Assembly (NCBI RefSeq): GCF_963662255.1
Contig: NC_085059.1
Location: forward strand, 2,528,501-2,592,500
Reading direction: 5' to 3'
Origin: Cinclus cinclus
Lineage: Eukaryota > Chordata > Aves > Passeriformes > Cinclidae
DNA: 64,000 bases
Shown here: positions 21,549 to 32,495 of the stretch, piece by piece
Position numbering within the stretch: position 1 is the first letter of the stretch
Layout: the number at the start of each line of letters is the position of its first letter
The notes under the pieces: generated by a model
What the model saw: the letters and a program-made list of their open reading frames with translations, nothing else
Told to the model about the DNA's origin: nothing
The model's database searches: none
Translations under genes and position numbers: made by a program

Positions 21549-23530
21549 GGATGGAGCCCCAGGAACAGGACAACCTGATGCTCCCCTGCCCTGCCCACAG
21601 GCAGTGCCCAGCCTGGGGCGGGGCTGGCTGGCTCTCCTCAGGGACATGGTGCTCAAGGAAGTCCTGCTCTGCTGCTTCTTTCCTTCCTTCCTTCCTTCCT
21701 TCCCAGATTGACAGGGATAATGGGCATTGATAGGGCCCCGCTGTAAATATGTTCGACATGTTAGAGGGTTTTTATAGGAACTGTTAGCCTCAAGCTCCTA
21801 GATTGTTCATCTCTAGGTTCTAGATTGTTCCTGTATAGGTCCCAGATTGGTACTGTATAGGTCCCAGGTTGTTGGAGAACTGGTTCCAGATTGTTAAAAG
21901 TATAGTCTTCCATGTAAATAAGTTCTATCCATTGTTGTTAGAAGGATACATGTTGTGGAAATGTTTGGATCACCTTTGTTCAATAAATACAATTTCTTAT
22001 TAAAACCCCGCCTCTCTTTGCAATTCCTTTGGGCAACCTTTGCACAGTGGTGGTTTCCACTTGCTCATGGTTCCTGGGGCTGGAGGTCCCGGGGGGTGCT
22101 GGCACAGCCAGCCCTGGCTGGGGGTCCCTGTGCAGGGAGGTCCCACTGACCCAGCACTGCTGTTCCTGGGGCCCAGCAGTGTCCCCGAGGGCAAAGCTGT
22201 CACCAGCAGAGAGGGAGCTGTGACAGCAGCAGCCCCTGCAGCCACGCCAACAAAGCAAAGGAAACCTCCTGCCACCCTTCCTGCTGCAGCCACTGGGACT
22301 CCTGGGCAGGAGCCAGCATCAGGCACAGGGATGCAACATCCACCTCCATGCTCTGAAGGTCACGACAGCCTTGGCAACTCTGGGACCTGCACCTGGGCTG
22401 CTGCAGGGGCTGATGTTTAAGGCTTGCAGCCTCCAAAGCCTCTGGGCTTTGCTTCCCCCGCTGCTTTCCATTGCCCTGTGCCCAGGATCCTCACCCTGAC
22501 CGTGTTCCCCACTCCCTGAGCATCCCCATCACAGGGGGCACTGGCAAATCCCACACGCTTCACAAAACAAACTCCCCCACAGTAACCAAACCACTCTTTG
22601 GTCAGAGGGTGCCAAGGGGAAGCTCAGCACCAGCTGCCGTTTAAAGCGTGCTTTCAAAAGTGGGTTCAGGCACTCTGGCAGTGCCTGCTGTGCAGCTGAG
22701 GCTGTGGGGACACAGCACTGGCTCAGGCCAGCCCTCGGCCCCTCACAGCTCATGCCAAGGGCCCAGCTCACAAAGCAGTTTCACACCACTTGCTGCAGCT
22801 ATTTCAAAGGCCTAAATGTCATTCACAGGAGCCATTTAGGTGCCATGTAGGTGCCAATTCAGTGTCGGTGTCCTGGCATGAGAAGCCATGACGGGGCCTC
22901 TGCATGTGCACTCAGGGCACTTCCAGTGCCATCCCAAAGGGATCACAAAGGACAGGGCTCTTCTTTCAGCACTGCTGAGCTCCTCACCCAGCATTTAAAT
23001 CTCAGGAAGAGACAAGAATTGAGTGCACCAGGGAAGCTGGCCTCCAAGAAAAGGCATCAATCCCACGGCCCACCCAAGCCAACGGCCTGCATGTCTGTAC
23101 CTTCTCCTCCTTCTCTCTTCTCTGCTGTCACTTTGCCCGTTCTCTCTGACCGGGAGCTTGGCCTCTCAGACAAATAAAAGATGTGCATCCTCACGTAGCC
23201 ACTGCATAGATGTCTTACAGAATTGTCCCTTCTTCCCCGACAGCTGCAAATCCTACCGCTGCCAGACCTCATCCCTTGCTCCCACAAAGGGAGAGAAGAC
23301 TTTCCATTCTAATTCATTGTCCAGCTCTAAGTCAACTACCCAGTCAGTAGAAATAGCTGTGAAATCCCCTCCACCAACCTGCCACAAGAGCTACAGCTGC
23401 GGAGGGGGAAGCAGCAAACTCCCACCCCCACCACTGCTTTGGACTCCTTACCAGCTAAAATATATCCCATTCCTGCGATTATTTCTTTTAACCACAGCTA
23501 CAATCTATTGGAATCAATTAAACACAAGAT

Positions 23531-23740
23531 CACAGAATGGGCTGGGTGCAAAGGAACCTTCAGTGCCACCCAGTGCAAGCTCTGCCACGGCAGGGACACC
23601 TCCCACTGTCCCACGCTGCTCCAGCCTGGCCTTGGGCACTGCCAGGGATCCAGGGGCAGCCACAGCTGCTCTGGGCACCCTGTGCCAGCCCTGCCCACCC
23701 TGCCAGGGAACAAGTCCTGCCCCATATCCCATCTGAAGCT
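23531..23740 (-). mobile_element. CR1 LINE 3' fragment (reverse), unit 5
   Basis: Array copy of the reverse CR1 fragment of unit 1. Confidence 0.85.
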
Positions 23741-23897
23741 GCTCCCAGTGCAAAGAGGTGTCACTGCATGGCCTTGGGATGATGGATCAAGAGAAAGCCC
23801 CAGGCTTTGAGCAGAGCCCCCAGTGCCTGTGCTGGGGACGTGCCACCCACCTGCCCCGCAAGCACTCAGCTGCCTCGCAGCCAAAAGGAGTGTCCAA

Positions 23898-24216
23898 CAG
23901 GCAAAGTACTCCCAGAGGATCAAGCCCTGGTCACTGCACCAATGACAAGGTCTTTATTGGGAAGAAATGTCAAAGCACAGCGACATTTCTTTTCCAAGCA
24001 GGAGACGCTGATCCTGGTGCGGCACCGCAGGCATGCTGTTATTGCTGGTCCTCAATTCATCCCTTTATCAGCTGCAGGGCCACCAGGACAGGCTTTGGTC
24101 TCCCAGGCCAGCGCTGAGGGACACTGCTGTCCCCACCAGCTGTCCCCAGCCCTGGGTGCTGCCACATGCCCGAGCCTCTGCTGCCCAAAGCACCTGGAGA
24201 TTCCCCTGAGCATCAG
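23898..24216 (+). repeat. Truncated sixth array unit and array edge
   Basis: It matches the first part of the unit from the CAGGCAAAG start to CATCAG at 24211-24216. Relative to other units it has lost about 25 bp from the GCTGTCCCC-rich stretch near 24160 and carries extra substitutions (CTGCTGCCC, GATTCCCC). After 24216 the sequence is single-copy in this window. Confidence 0.93.
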
Positions 24217-24978
24217 AACTCGTTTATTGGGATGTTCTCTGTCCACAAAGTTGCCTAAAGAGATGATGAAGAAGAGTTTAATTTATAGCCCCATTCTTTT
24301 AATCTTGGCCAGCCAGATTTTTTCAGACATCTGTTTATATCTCCTTATAATACATTGGATGGAGCAGCAGTACCAGGCAGCAGCTCACTGGCAGGGGCGC
24401 TGCTGACATTTATAAACTCAAGTGATTTGTCTCCTGTGCTTTATGTTATCAGCTAAACCTGTCCATTTAAATTATTGCCTTGTAACCAAATCACAACTAT
24501 TTGTTACTCTGCTGTGTGCACGTTTCCCAGGCTCTCTACCAGTATCACGCTTTGCAGAGGCTGAAAACAAGATGATAAATAAATAAATAAACAAAATGGG
24601 AAAGAGTACATGCTTCTTCCAGGCTCACAACTGAGTGAGGATCAGGCACGTTGTGTGCCACATTACTATAAGCAGAGGGCTGCTGTGTTGAATATGCAGC
24701 ACACAGTGGTATCCAGAGAACCCCATCTCTCTTTTTCTAGACCAACCAATGACCAGCTGTGTTTTGTCACTAAAGGAGAGAGGTTTCATCCTGCCCAGCT
24801 CCTTTCCAGCATGTCATTCCACATGCTGCTTGCCACAAGTAGGTTTGTGTTCCAGCATGGGGACAGGGCTGAGCCCCAGCTCTGCAGAGCTACAGGCAGG
24901 GAAGTTGTACATCATACACTGACCTGCAGACCTCCCACCAATGCTGTGCAGTCACTCACTGAACTCCTGGCAGTGCCT

Positions 24979-25241
24979 TCCCCATTCCATCCCGTCCCAT
25001 CCTGTCCCATCCTGTCCCATCCCATTATCCCATCCCACTATCCCATCGCACTCCATCCCATGCCATGAATCTCATGCCATGGATCCCATGCTATGGATCC
25101 TACCCCATTCCATGGATCCCATCTTATCTCATGGATCCCACCCCATCCCATTATCCCATTCCATGGATCCCATCCCATCCCATCCCATCCCATCCCATCC
25201 CATCCCATCCCATCCCATCCCATCCCATCCCATGCCATCCT
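24979..25241 (+). repeat. (CCCAT)n pentanucleotide satellite
   Basis: A pure run of CCATC/CCCAT steps occupies about 25169-25234. It is preceded by a degenerate part with interspersed ATGGATCC motifs. The run is open in several frames and gives spurious repetitive peptides. Confidence 0.95.
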
Positions 25242-27123
25242 CACTCCTTACAAAGATTTCCCAGCAAGAGGAGCCCAGCAGGGTCAGGAGACTGTCCCCC
25301 TGCAGCACCTCTGTCCCCCGTGGCACAGGAATGTCCCCTGGGAAGGCTGGAGCAAGCAGAACAAAGGTGATCCAGCCTGCTGAGGCAGATCCCAGGTTTG
25401 TCTCCAAGTGAGCATCCTTGTTTGCCATTGTAAGAGAATTCAAAAATTATCAAGGGTTTGAAAACAAGCCCCAGTTATGAGTCAGTACGTGGCTCTGCAG
25501 CTCTCAAAATTTACCTCGCTATGTGAACAAGCCTCAGATAACATCTACCTTCCTTTACTCTTTGTTTCTCTCCAGGCAGGGAGTGAGGGAAAAGAGACTT
25601 TCTTTCTAGTGCAGGCAACAAAGGAATCTGGAATCAATATGTGAATGTTCCAGCAAAACACATCGGTAGTGCTGCAGTGTTGAAATGATCACACTGACAG
25701 AGCATCCACAATAAGTTATCTGATGGCATCACACCTTGTCTGTTAATGAAATAATGACTAAAACCTACCAGCAGACAAATCCGTGGAGCAGCAGAGCTCC
25801 CCAGAGATGCATCTCCAGCTCCAGGAGCCACCAGGAACAGGGAACTGGCTGAGGCTGGTGACCCACAGGGGACACTGTGCCTGACCCCAGCTGTGCCTGA
25901 CTGGATGGGATTTCCCACACCATGGTGCTCAGAGGAAAACAGAGGAGCCAGGCCCAGTGTGGGGGGCTCAGCTCACACCCTGACCCCTGACTCTGGTTAC
26001 AGCTGCTGAGCAAGGAAGCAGAAATCCCCGGCTCTAGTTTTTTGGGTTTTTTTTTCTTTTGCTGTCTCTCCTACAAAGGCAAGTCCTACCACTCTCCAGA
26101 TTGTTTGTTACTTCAAAACAGAACATTTTTACACACAAAAGGAAGATATGTAACAGACACAGGTGGATGGAAGAGATGGATTACTGATGGGAAGAAGAGG
26201 CCCAGAGCCTGAATCTCATTTTATTTCCTTCTGTCCCTCTTTCACTCAGCTACAGCCTTTTAGTTCACTGTCTGGCACTTACTGCTCCTCCCAATTAAGT
26301 GCCACTGGAAAATGCCATTAAATGCTGTATGTCACCTCCTCCTGATAGCTGGTGGAGTGGTTTCACAGCCTGGAAGTTCCCCCAGCACCCCCAGCATTCC
26401 CCACCTGGGCAGGGAGGAAGCTCAGACACCTGTGTGCACATCCCAAGTAAAAACTCCTGTGACACTGGAGGAAATGCTTTAGAAATCCATTCCCTGTGCA
26501 GCTCTTACTCCCACTGCACTGCTGGGCAGCCACAGTTGCCTGTTGAGCACAGAATCTCCTCAGAGAAGCACCAGCCTGCTCCCTGCCTCTGGGTCTCTCA
26601 AGTAACCAGTGACAGCAGGGGCTCTGTGAACTACTACAGTTAATTAAAGACAAAACTCTTTTATAAAATCACTGCATGCTGTCCATGTCCATAAACCGTC
26701 CCTTAAGCATGAGCTGTGCAGGGGATGGGGTGCAGGATGAAGCCCTGGGGTGATGCACCATGCCCAGTGCCATCGTGCCACCGCTCCCTGTTGCACACAG
26801 GTGGAGATAATATAAAAGAAAGGCCTTATAAAATATGTTTTAACCCTGCTACTCCAGCTAAGTTAACTTGTAACTTCCCATGTGAAGAAATCATAAGAAT
26901 GAAAGTCAGTTAGCACAACAATCTATTCTGATAACAGAACCATTCCCCCTTGCAAAAACACACCCAGCACTGCTCCTGGCAGCAAAGCCATTCCTGGGAC
27001 AGCCCCAAAGCCACCCTGCTCTGACACATCCCAACACCAAGTGTGCTCCTGCCCAGGTCCCAAAGCAGCAGCACTGCTTTCTGCTGGACTTGAACCTCAC
27101 TTGAACAGGGGGCAGGGAAAGAA

Positions 27124-27215
27124 TTATGGAATGGTTTGGGTTGGAAAAGACCTTAAAGATCATCCAGTTCCAGCCCTCCTGTCATGGGCAGTGATGCCAC
27201 CCCAGAATGGCTGAC
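27124..27215 (-). mobile_element. CR1 LINE 3' fragment
   Basis: Starts with TGGAATGGTTTGGGTTGGAA and continues AAGACCTTAAAGATCATCCA, which is the reverse complement of the avian CR1 3' tail. Confidence 0.85.
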
Positions 27216-27847
27216 CCCATTCCAGTTTCTCATTTAGAGAAGTGACCCACTGGTGCTTGCTGTTAAGGGCTCTTCACAAGCAGGGTTACAGGGAGACACA
27301 CCCCCACAGAAACCCTTGGGAGTACTTTCTCGCACACTGTGATTTTTAATGCTAACCTTGCTGCAATAACCAAGTCTTTAAGCACCATCCATCAGGCCTT
27401 CAGCTCAAACACTTGTTTGGCTGAAAAGGGTTTTAGAGCCACTCTTCTGTCCCAGCACTGAGATGTCTCCTCTGTAATTTGTTCCCTTCAGCAAATAGAA
27501 TGAAAACGTTTTTAAAACGACGCCAGAATCCAATCCCTCCTCCCGTGATTCAATCCACAGCTAGCAGAGAACAAAACCTCACAAGGAAGGGGCTCTCCAC
27601 TAAGTAACCCTTGATTAGAGATGTGAAAGCACCATTCCATTTGGACACTGGGCTGGTCAGTGCTCACAGCTGCCCATTTTCCCTGAGCCAGGGCTCTCCT
27701 GTGGCACTGGGGTTGATGTTCTCCCAGCTCCGAAAGCTGCTGTTCAAATCAGAGCAACCCATGAGGGCTGGGCTCACCCCTCACAACACCTGCCAAACCC
27801 ACCTGGCTTCTCCTGCAGCAACAGGGAGGGAAGGGCAGGGGAGACCC

Positions 27848-27919
27848 TGGGGACAGGCAGGACAATGGGGACAGGCAGGACACTGGGGACAGGCAGGGAC
27901 AATGGGGACAGGCCAGGAC
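27848..27919 (+). repeat. 18-19-bp minisatellite, four copies
   Basis: Consecutive copies of TGGGGACAGGCAGGACAA with minor changes and one-base length differences. Confidence 0.85.
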
Positions 27920-27981
27920 CTGGTTGGCAGTGCCAGGGAGGATCCCTGTGACTGCCACCCACCCTGGATGACAGCCAAGGC

Positions 27982-28012
<31 letters not shown>

Positions 28013-28039
28013 GTGGTGATGATCGTGATGATGATGATA
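27982..28039 (+). repeat. (GAT)n microsatellite
   Basis: An interrupted GAT/ATG trinucleotide tract; the interruptions are TGGTGGTGAT and GATCGTG. Confidence 0.95.
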
Positions 28040-29149
28040 CCTACTGAACACACCCCAAACCTCTCCCCTCTGGTGGACAGGACAGGAGGGGTGGCTGTCA
28101 CGCACAAGGCACAGCATGGGTGCCATGGGGTGCCTGGGCTCCCTGGGAAGTCTGGAAGTGGTGGAAGAGAAGGAGGAGGCAGTGAGGTGCCTGGGGAGGA
28201 AGGATCTCAGGGAGGGAAGGGGTGACAGGAGGGCTCAGAGGGAAAGGCAGTGCCTCCATCAGAGACATCTGCTGATGGATCTGCTGCTTCTGTGGCAAAG
28301 AGCTCCAACAAGTGCTCTGCTCTCCCACCTCCCTCCTGGGAGGGCTGCTCTGCCTTGAAACAGCAAGGAAAAAAAATAACCACAGGACAGGAGGAAAAAG
28401 GGTTGTCCCTTTGTAGAGTGGGCACAACATGTTTCTTTTCACCTTCTCAGCAAACCCTTCTGCTTTAAGCCAGGCACTGCAATGAGTTACCACAGCCCTG
28501 GGTGCAGCACGAGCCATGTGCTCAGGACTCAATACGAGGCACTTGCTTTATTTTTTTCTTTGATACTGGGCTTGAAGTCTGTGAACTGCAGCAGTATAGA
28601 GAGTTTAATCCCACAAAGGTCCGAGCAGAAGAAACACAGAGACCAAAGGTATCCAGCCACACTCTGATACTTCATCTCTCAAACACACCAGGCTGCAGAG
28701 ACCCTGCAGTGACCTCTGTCTCACCATGTCCGCAAGTCAACATCCATGAGAAGCTTATTTTAAAAAGCCAGTTTTAATCCCTCTCCAACGCACTACATTA
28801 TTTATCCCCAACCCATTGCTACAATCCATTCAGTAAGTGCCATCCCTCAGGTGCATTTTTTACTCCAGAAAGCCCATCTGGCATGCTGAAGGCTTGGCTA
28901 CATTCAGAGAAGATCAATGCAGGACAGAGGCAGAGAAGGACAAGGCAGCTGACCAGGAGAATTGACAACCTGAAAAAAGGAACTGAGGATGACATTAATT
29001 TTGTGGAATTTTAGGCATCTAATATCTTTTTGAGAGAGGCACCACTGGCTTCTTCACTATGATGGAGATTAGCCTCTCCGAAACATCATCAACCATCGTG
29101 TCTCCCACATCTGTCACTCTCAGAGAGCCTCTCCTCCTCTCTCAGGGAC

Positions 29150-29266
29150 TCATGAGATGACCACCAAAGAACCTGGTAATGTGGAGGCACAGAAAGGACA
29201 CGACAGGGAGGTATAATCCATCAGGACAAACATCAGAGTGAGAATCAGGAGGTTTAAAGTAGCCAT
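29150..29266 (-). other. Short hydrophobic ORF behind a strong splice-acceptor-like site
   Basis: On the minus strand, a pyrimidine-rich tract ending TTCATTTGCAG (AG just before 29279) precedes ACCATGG, which opens a 38-codon frame starting MATLNLLILTLMFVLMDY. A second open stretch in another frame follows at about 29023-29145 and contains VGDTMVDDVSERLISIIV. This might be an exon of an unrecognised gene, an unannotated small peptide, or an old repeat. I do not recognise it. Confidence 0.2.
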
Positions 29267-31377
29267 GGTTAATCTGTGGCTGCAAATGAAGAGTTGAAAA
29301 CTAAAGGTGCACAACTTGAGGAAGGTAAAGGAGCAATAAAAGGAAACTGTTTTCCAGGGGAAGTCTGGGAAGCTCAAGCAGGGATGTCCATGACCAGACC
29401 TCAGCACTGTCTGTTCCTGTCCTCAGCTTCCGAACCTGTAACTCAGAGCTGGAATTGCAAAGACAAGACACGTACGAGACAAATTCCCTCCTCCCAGCTC
29501 CAGCTCCCAGCGGGAGCGTTTCAGGACACTACGTGCAGCTGATTTCCTTGGATTCCATCTCTGCTCCACGTGAGAGCTGGCTCCTCTCACCCACATCCCA
29601 CCACCAGCATCCCCGCGAGCCCGGAGCATCCCCCGGAGCCAAGGGAGCCAACACTGCCCAGGTCAGCACTGCAAGGTGCCCAATCCCACCTGCCTGGCTG
29701 CCAGACCAGCAGGATGGATGGGAAGGAGCCAGCCTGCTGCCAAGCCAGAGTGAGAACTAATTTGGATCATAAAAGCTGGAATGAGAAGATGCCTCAGTGA
29801 GCGTGCTGGAATTGCGCTTTGAGAAGCTGCAATTTAAAGCCTTGTTTCTCCAGCTAAGGCAGTCGTAAGGGACATTAGCCTAATTTCTGTCAAGAGAACT
29901 TGTCAACACTGCAGTATTTAAGATAGACACTAAAGATGTGTTTTATCTCACAGACAGATCACTGAGAGAGGAAGGAGCTGTGCCACACTTGGTTCACAGG
30001 AAAATAAATTGATGTTCTCCCTGGGCCTAATTGGTGGATGCTGTTTTATAACACCACACAAACGAGCAGCCTCACATTTTATCAGTGTGCAGCTGAGATC
30101 CCTGCCAACTCTACTGTGGGTCTGGATACAGGAACCCACAGTACTTCACCCAAAGACACAGAGCTGAGCATTTTCCAGCCACAGAGGAGCTGAAACTGAA
30201 ATTTGAAATTTGGCTGTGTCCTGAAGGGTCAGGTCCTTCTACTGATGGTGCTCACCAGCTGTGGGGTGTGATTTCAGGGCCAAGGGGACAACCGGCTTTT
30301 CTTCCTCAGGACCACCAGCAGGAGCTTGCCTGGTCTGGTTTTTAGAGATGCTCCATGGAGAGTCAATAGAAAGCAAAGAAAAGAGAAGCTGGACCCTGCA
30401 GCTTTAGGGAAGAAGTGTTAGCATGATCCGTGCTTCCCACCCTGAGGAACTAAAACATTCCCAGGAGCTGGCATGGCTCCACACATCCCACGTGCCAGCC
30501 TTGGAGCTGGGTTTGAGACAGTCCCAAGATAACGCTGGTGCCAGGACACAAAGGCTTGTCCCAGCCTTGCAGCTTCTGCAGTGGAGAGCTGAAAATGTCC
30601 TTTTATTTGCAGTTGTTACAGGGAAATAACAGCCACGTAACCTTGTCCCAGCCTTGGAACAGAAATCAGCTTGCAGAGTAAGCCTGAGGGAAGGCAGGAG
30701 GGCAGGAGGGTGGCTCTGCTCTGCCACGGATCCTGCACTTGCAGAAGAACTAAATCACTACAACAGCCAGAAATGTCCCTCGGGAAGGAAATCCTCTCAA
30801 AGATAAATCAATAACTCAGTGTAATTTTAGCATGCAGCCAGGAGAATTTACATTGCCAGGAAGGCAGACAGCCCTGCCACAGAGACAGAGCCATAGCATC
30901 ATAAAACAGCCCTGCAGCAAGAGTGTTCACTGCAAAGCCACGAGTCTGGGCTCTGCATTTTGGGAGCCCACAGACCCAAATCAGAGTGACAGCAGCAGGG
31001 ATGTGGTCCAGCCTTGTCCCTTGGGACAAACCCACCCTTCCCTTTTGTCCTCTCTGGCAGCAAGGCTGCTCTCTGCAATCATGGACGTGCTGGCAAATGC
31101 TCCAGATCCTGCAGGGTGAGACACACACAGAGCACAGCTAAAGCAGGCACAGGAGCAGAGAGGGACTGCTCCAAACACAGCCTCCACCCCTGGTCAGGGG
31201 GTGGCCACCAGCCAAGCCACCCACAAAACAGCAGGACAGGGATGTGCCACAGCCCCCAGTGATTAATGACACTGCAATTTACGTAATTATATTAATGCTA
31301 AATACACTTGGACCAGTAAGTTCAAGGGACCTAATGACACTTTAGAGCACAGTTCAACACTGAGCAGTAACTCCAGC

Positions 31378-31405
31378 AAAAAAAAAAAGGGGGGGGGGGG
31401 GGGGG
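31378..31405 (+). repeat. A-run followed by a 17-base G-run
   Basis: Eleven A then 17 G, followed by an A-rich tract. The length of such runs is often uncertain in assemblies. Confidence 0.95.
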
Positions 31406-31659
31406 AAGACAGAAAAGAAAAAAAAAGCCCCTAATTATTCAGTAGCTCTTCTCCTAGATTCTCAGGGTCAGCTTGGAGGAGAAGGCAGCTTGAATTATAT
31501 TTTCGTTTCCAGAACATCAACAGAATTGCTAAGCGAGTTCCAGCGGCAAGGTCAGAGCCTGTCCATTGTTATGCATGCCAGCCCTGTCCTTCCCCAGCCA
31601 GGCCAGGCAGGGCTGGCCTGTCCCCTGCCAGCACTGCCACCACTGAGCCCTGCTGCTCC

Positions 31660-31796
31660 TGGGGACACAGGACCAGCTCCTCTGCTGGTGTTTGTCCTGG
31701 TCCCCAGCATGGACAGGCAAACTGACCCTGGGACACAGGACCAGCTCCTCTGCTGGTGTTTGTCCTGATCCCCAGCATGGACAAACTGTAACAACC
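31660..31796 (+). repeat. 68-bp tandem duplication
   Basis: GGGACACAGGACCAGCTCC begins at 31662 and again at 31730, and the two copies stay nearly identical through CCCCAGCATGGACA. Confidence 0.9.
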
Positions 31797-32226
31797 AATT
31801 CCTTAGAAGCCAAGTGCAGCCTCCATGTCTGAAGATCCAGGAGCCTGTTGAGGGTCGGCCTGAGAAGCAAACAGCCCAATCCAGCAGCAGAGGTTCCTGT
31901 ACACCAGCCCATTCCAGACTGCCTGCTGGCACAGCCACAGCCCCTGGCAGGCGTGGAGGGCTGGGAAGGGCTGTGCCCACACACACAGAGCTCTTCCCCT
32001 CGTACAGCCCACCCAGAGCCATGGAAACGTTTTGGAGCACCTGTGCTGGCCACACGCATGTCACTCCTCACAGGCTCCTTTGGTGCCAACAAGCTCCCAC
32101 ACAGATTGTGCCATCAGTGCTGATGTGCTCCAAGAGCCTCTGGCTGTAAATCCAGCTTTACGCTGTTTCAAATGCAGTCTGTGCTTCTGTATTACTTCAT
32201 GGAGACTTGCACTTTTACAAGAGATG

Positions 32227-32495
32227 GAGGGACAGGACACAGGGAATGGTTTCCCACTGCCAGAGGGCAGGGCTAGATGTGATATTGGGCAGGAATTGTT
32301 CCCTGGCAGGGTGGGCAGGGCTGGCACAGGGTGCCCAGAGCAGCTGTGGCTGTGCTTGGATCCCTGGAAGCACCCAAGGCCAGGCTGGAGCAGCGTGGGA
32401 CAGTGGGAGGTGTCCCTGCCATGGCAGGGGTGGCACTGGATGAGCTTTAAGGTCCCTTTCAACCCAAACCATTCTGGCATCCAACGATTCTGCAC
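32227..32495 (+). mobile_element. CR1 LINE 3' fragment
   Basis: Runs from GGGACAGGACACAGGGAATG through AAGGCCAGGCTGGAGCAG and GGTGTCCCTGCCATGGCAGG to TTTCAACCCAAACCATTCTG. It is closely related to the reverse CR1 piece in each array unit. Confidence 0.9.

Larger units (their letters stand above)
19125..23897 (+). repeat. Array unit 5 (4773 bp), the most divergent full unit
   Basis: Nine bases shorter than unit 1: it has six TTCC copies and lacks one 5-bp CCCTG step near 21590. Features before these are at unit 1 position plus 19124, and after them plus 19115. Substitutions are visibly denser around 21535-22100 and 22430-22790 than in other units, including within the 3' UTR-like repeats. It is the unit next to the array edge, where homogenisation is expected to be weakest. 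Confidence 0.95.
1..24216. repeat. Macrosatellite: head-to-tail array of a 4.78-kb unit
   Basis: The sequence beginning at base 1 recurs at 4783, 9565, 14347, 19125 and 23898, giving periods of 4782, 4782, 4782, 4778 and 4773 bp. Whole units align end to end with only scattered substitutions and three small length changes. The right edge is sharp: the sixth copy matches until the CATCAG at 24211-24216 and then runs into unrelated sequence. Base 1 lies within the repeat phase, so the left end is not in the window and the copy number is a minimum. Each unit carries the same set of internal features (acidic-repeat ORF, two CR1 pieces, inverted repeat arms, polyadenylation signals), so amplification came after those insertions. 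Very high identity implies recent expansion or continuing homogenisation. An assembly artefact is unlikely because the units carry different variants. Confidence 0.97.

Noticed and set aside
20811..21656. 281-codon minus-strand ORF unique to unit 5
   Set aside because: Antisense to the acidic repeats and CR1; it arises from the 5-bp deletion and substitutions in unit 5 joining frames that are separate in other units.
25038..25411. Overlapping ORFs of repeated Pro/Ser/His or Trp/Asp/Gly
   Set aside because: Direct translation of the (CCCAT)n satellite.
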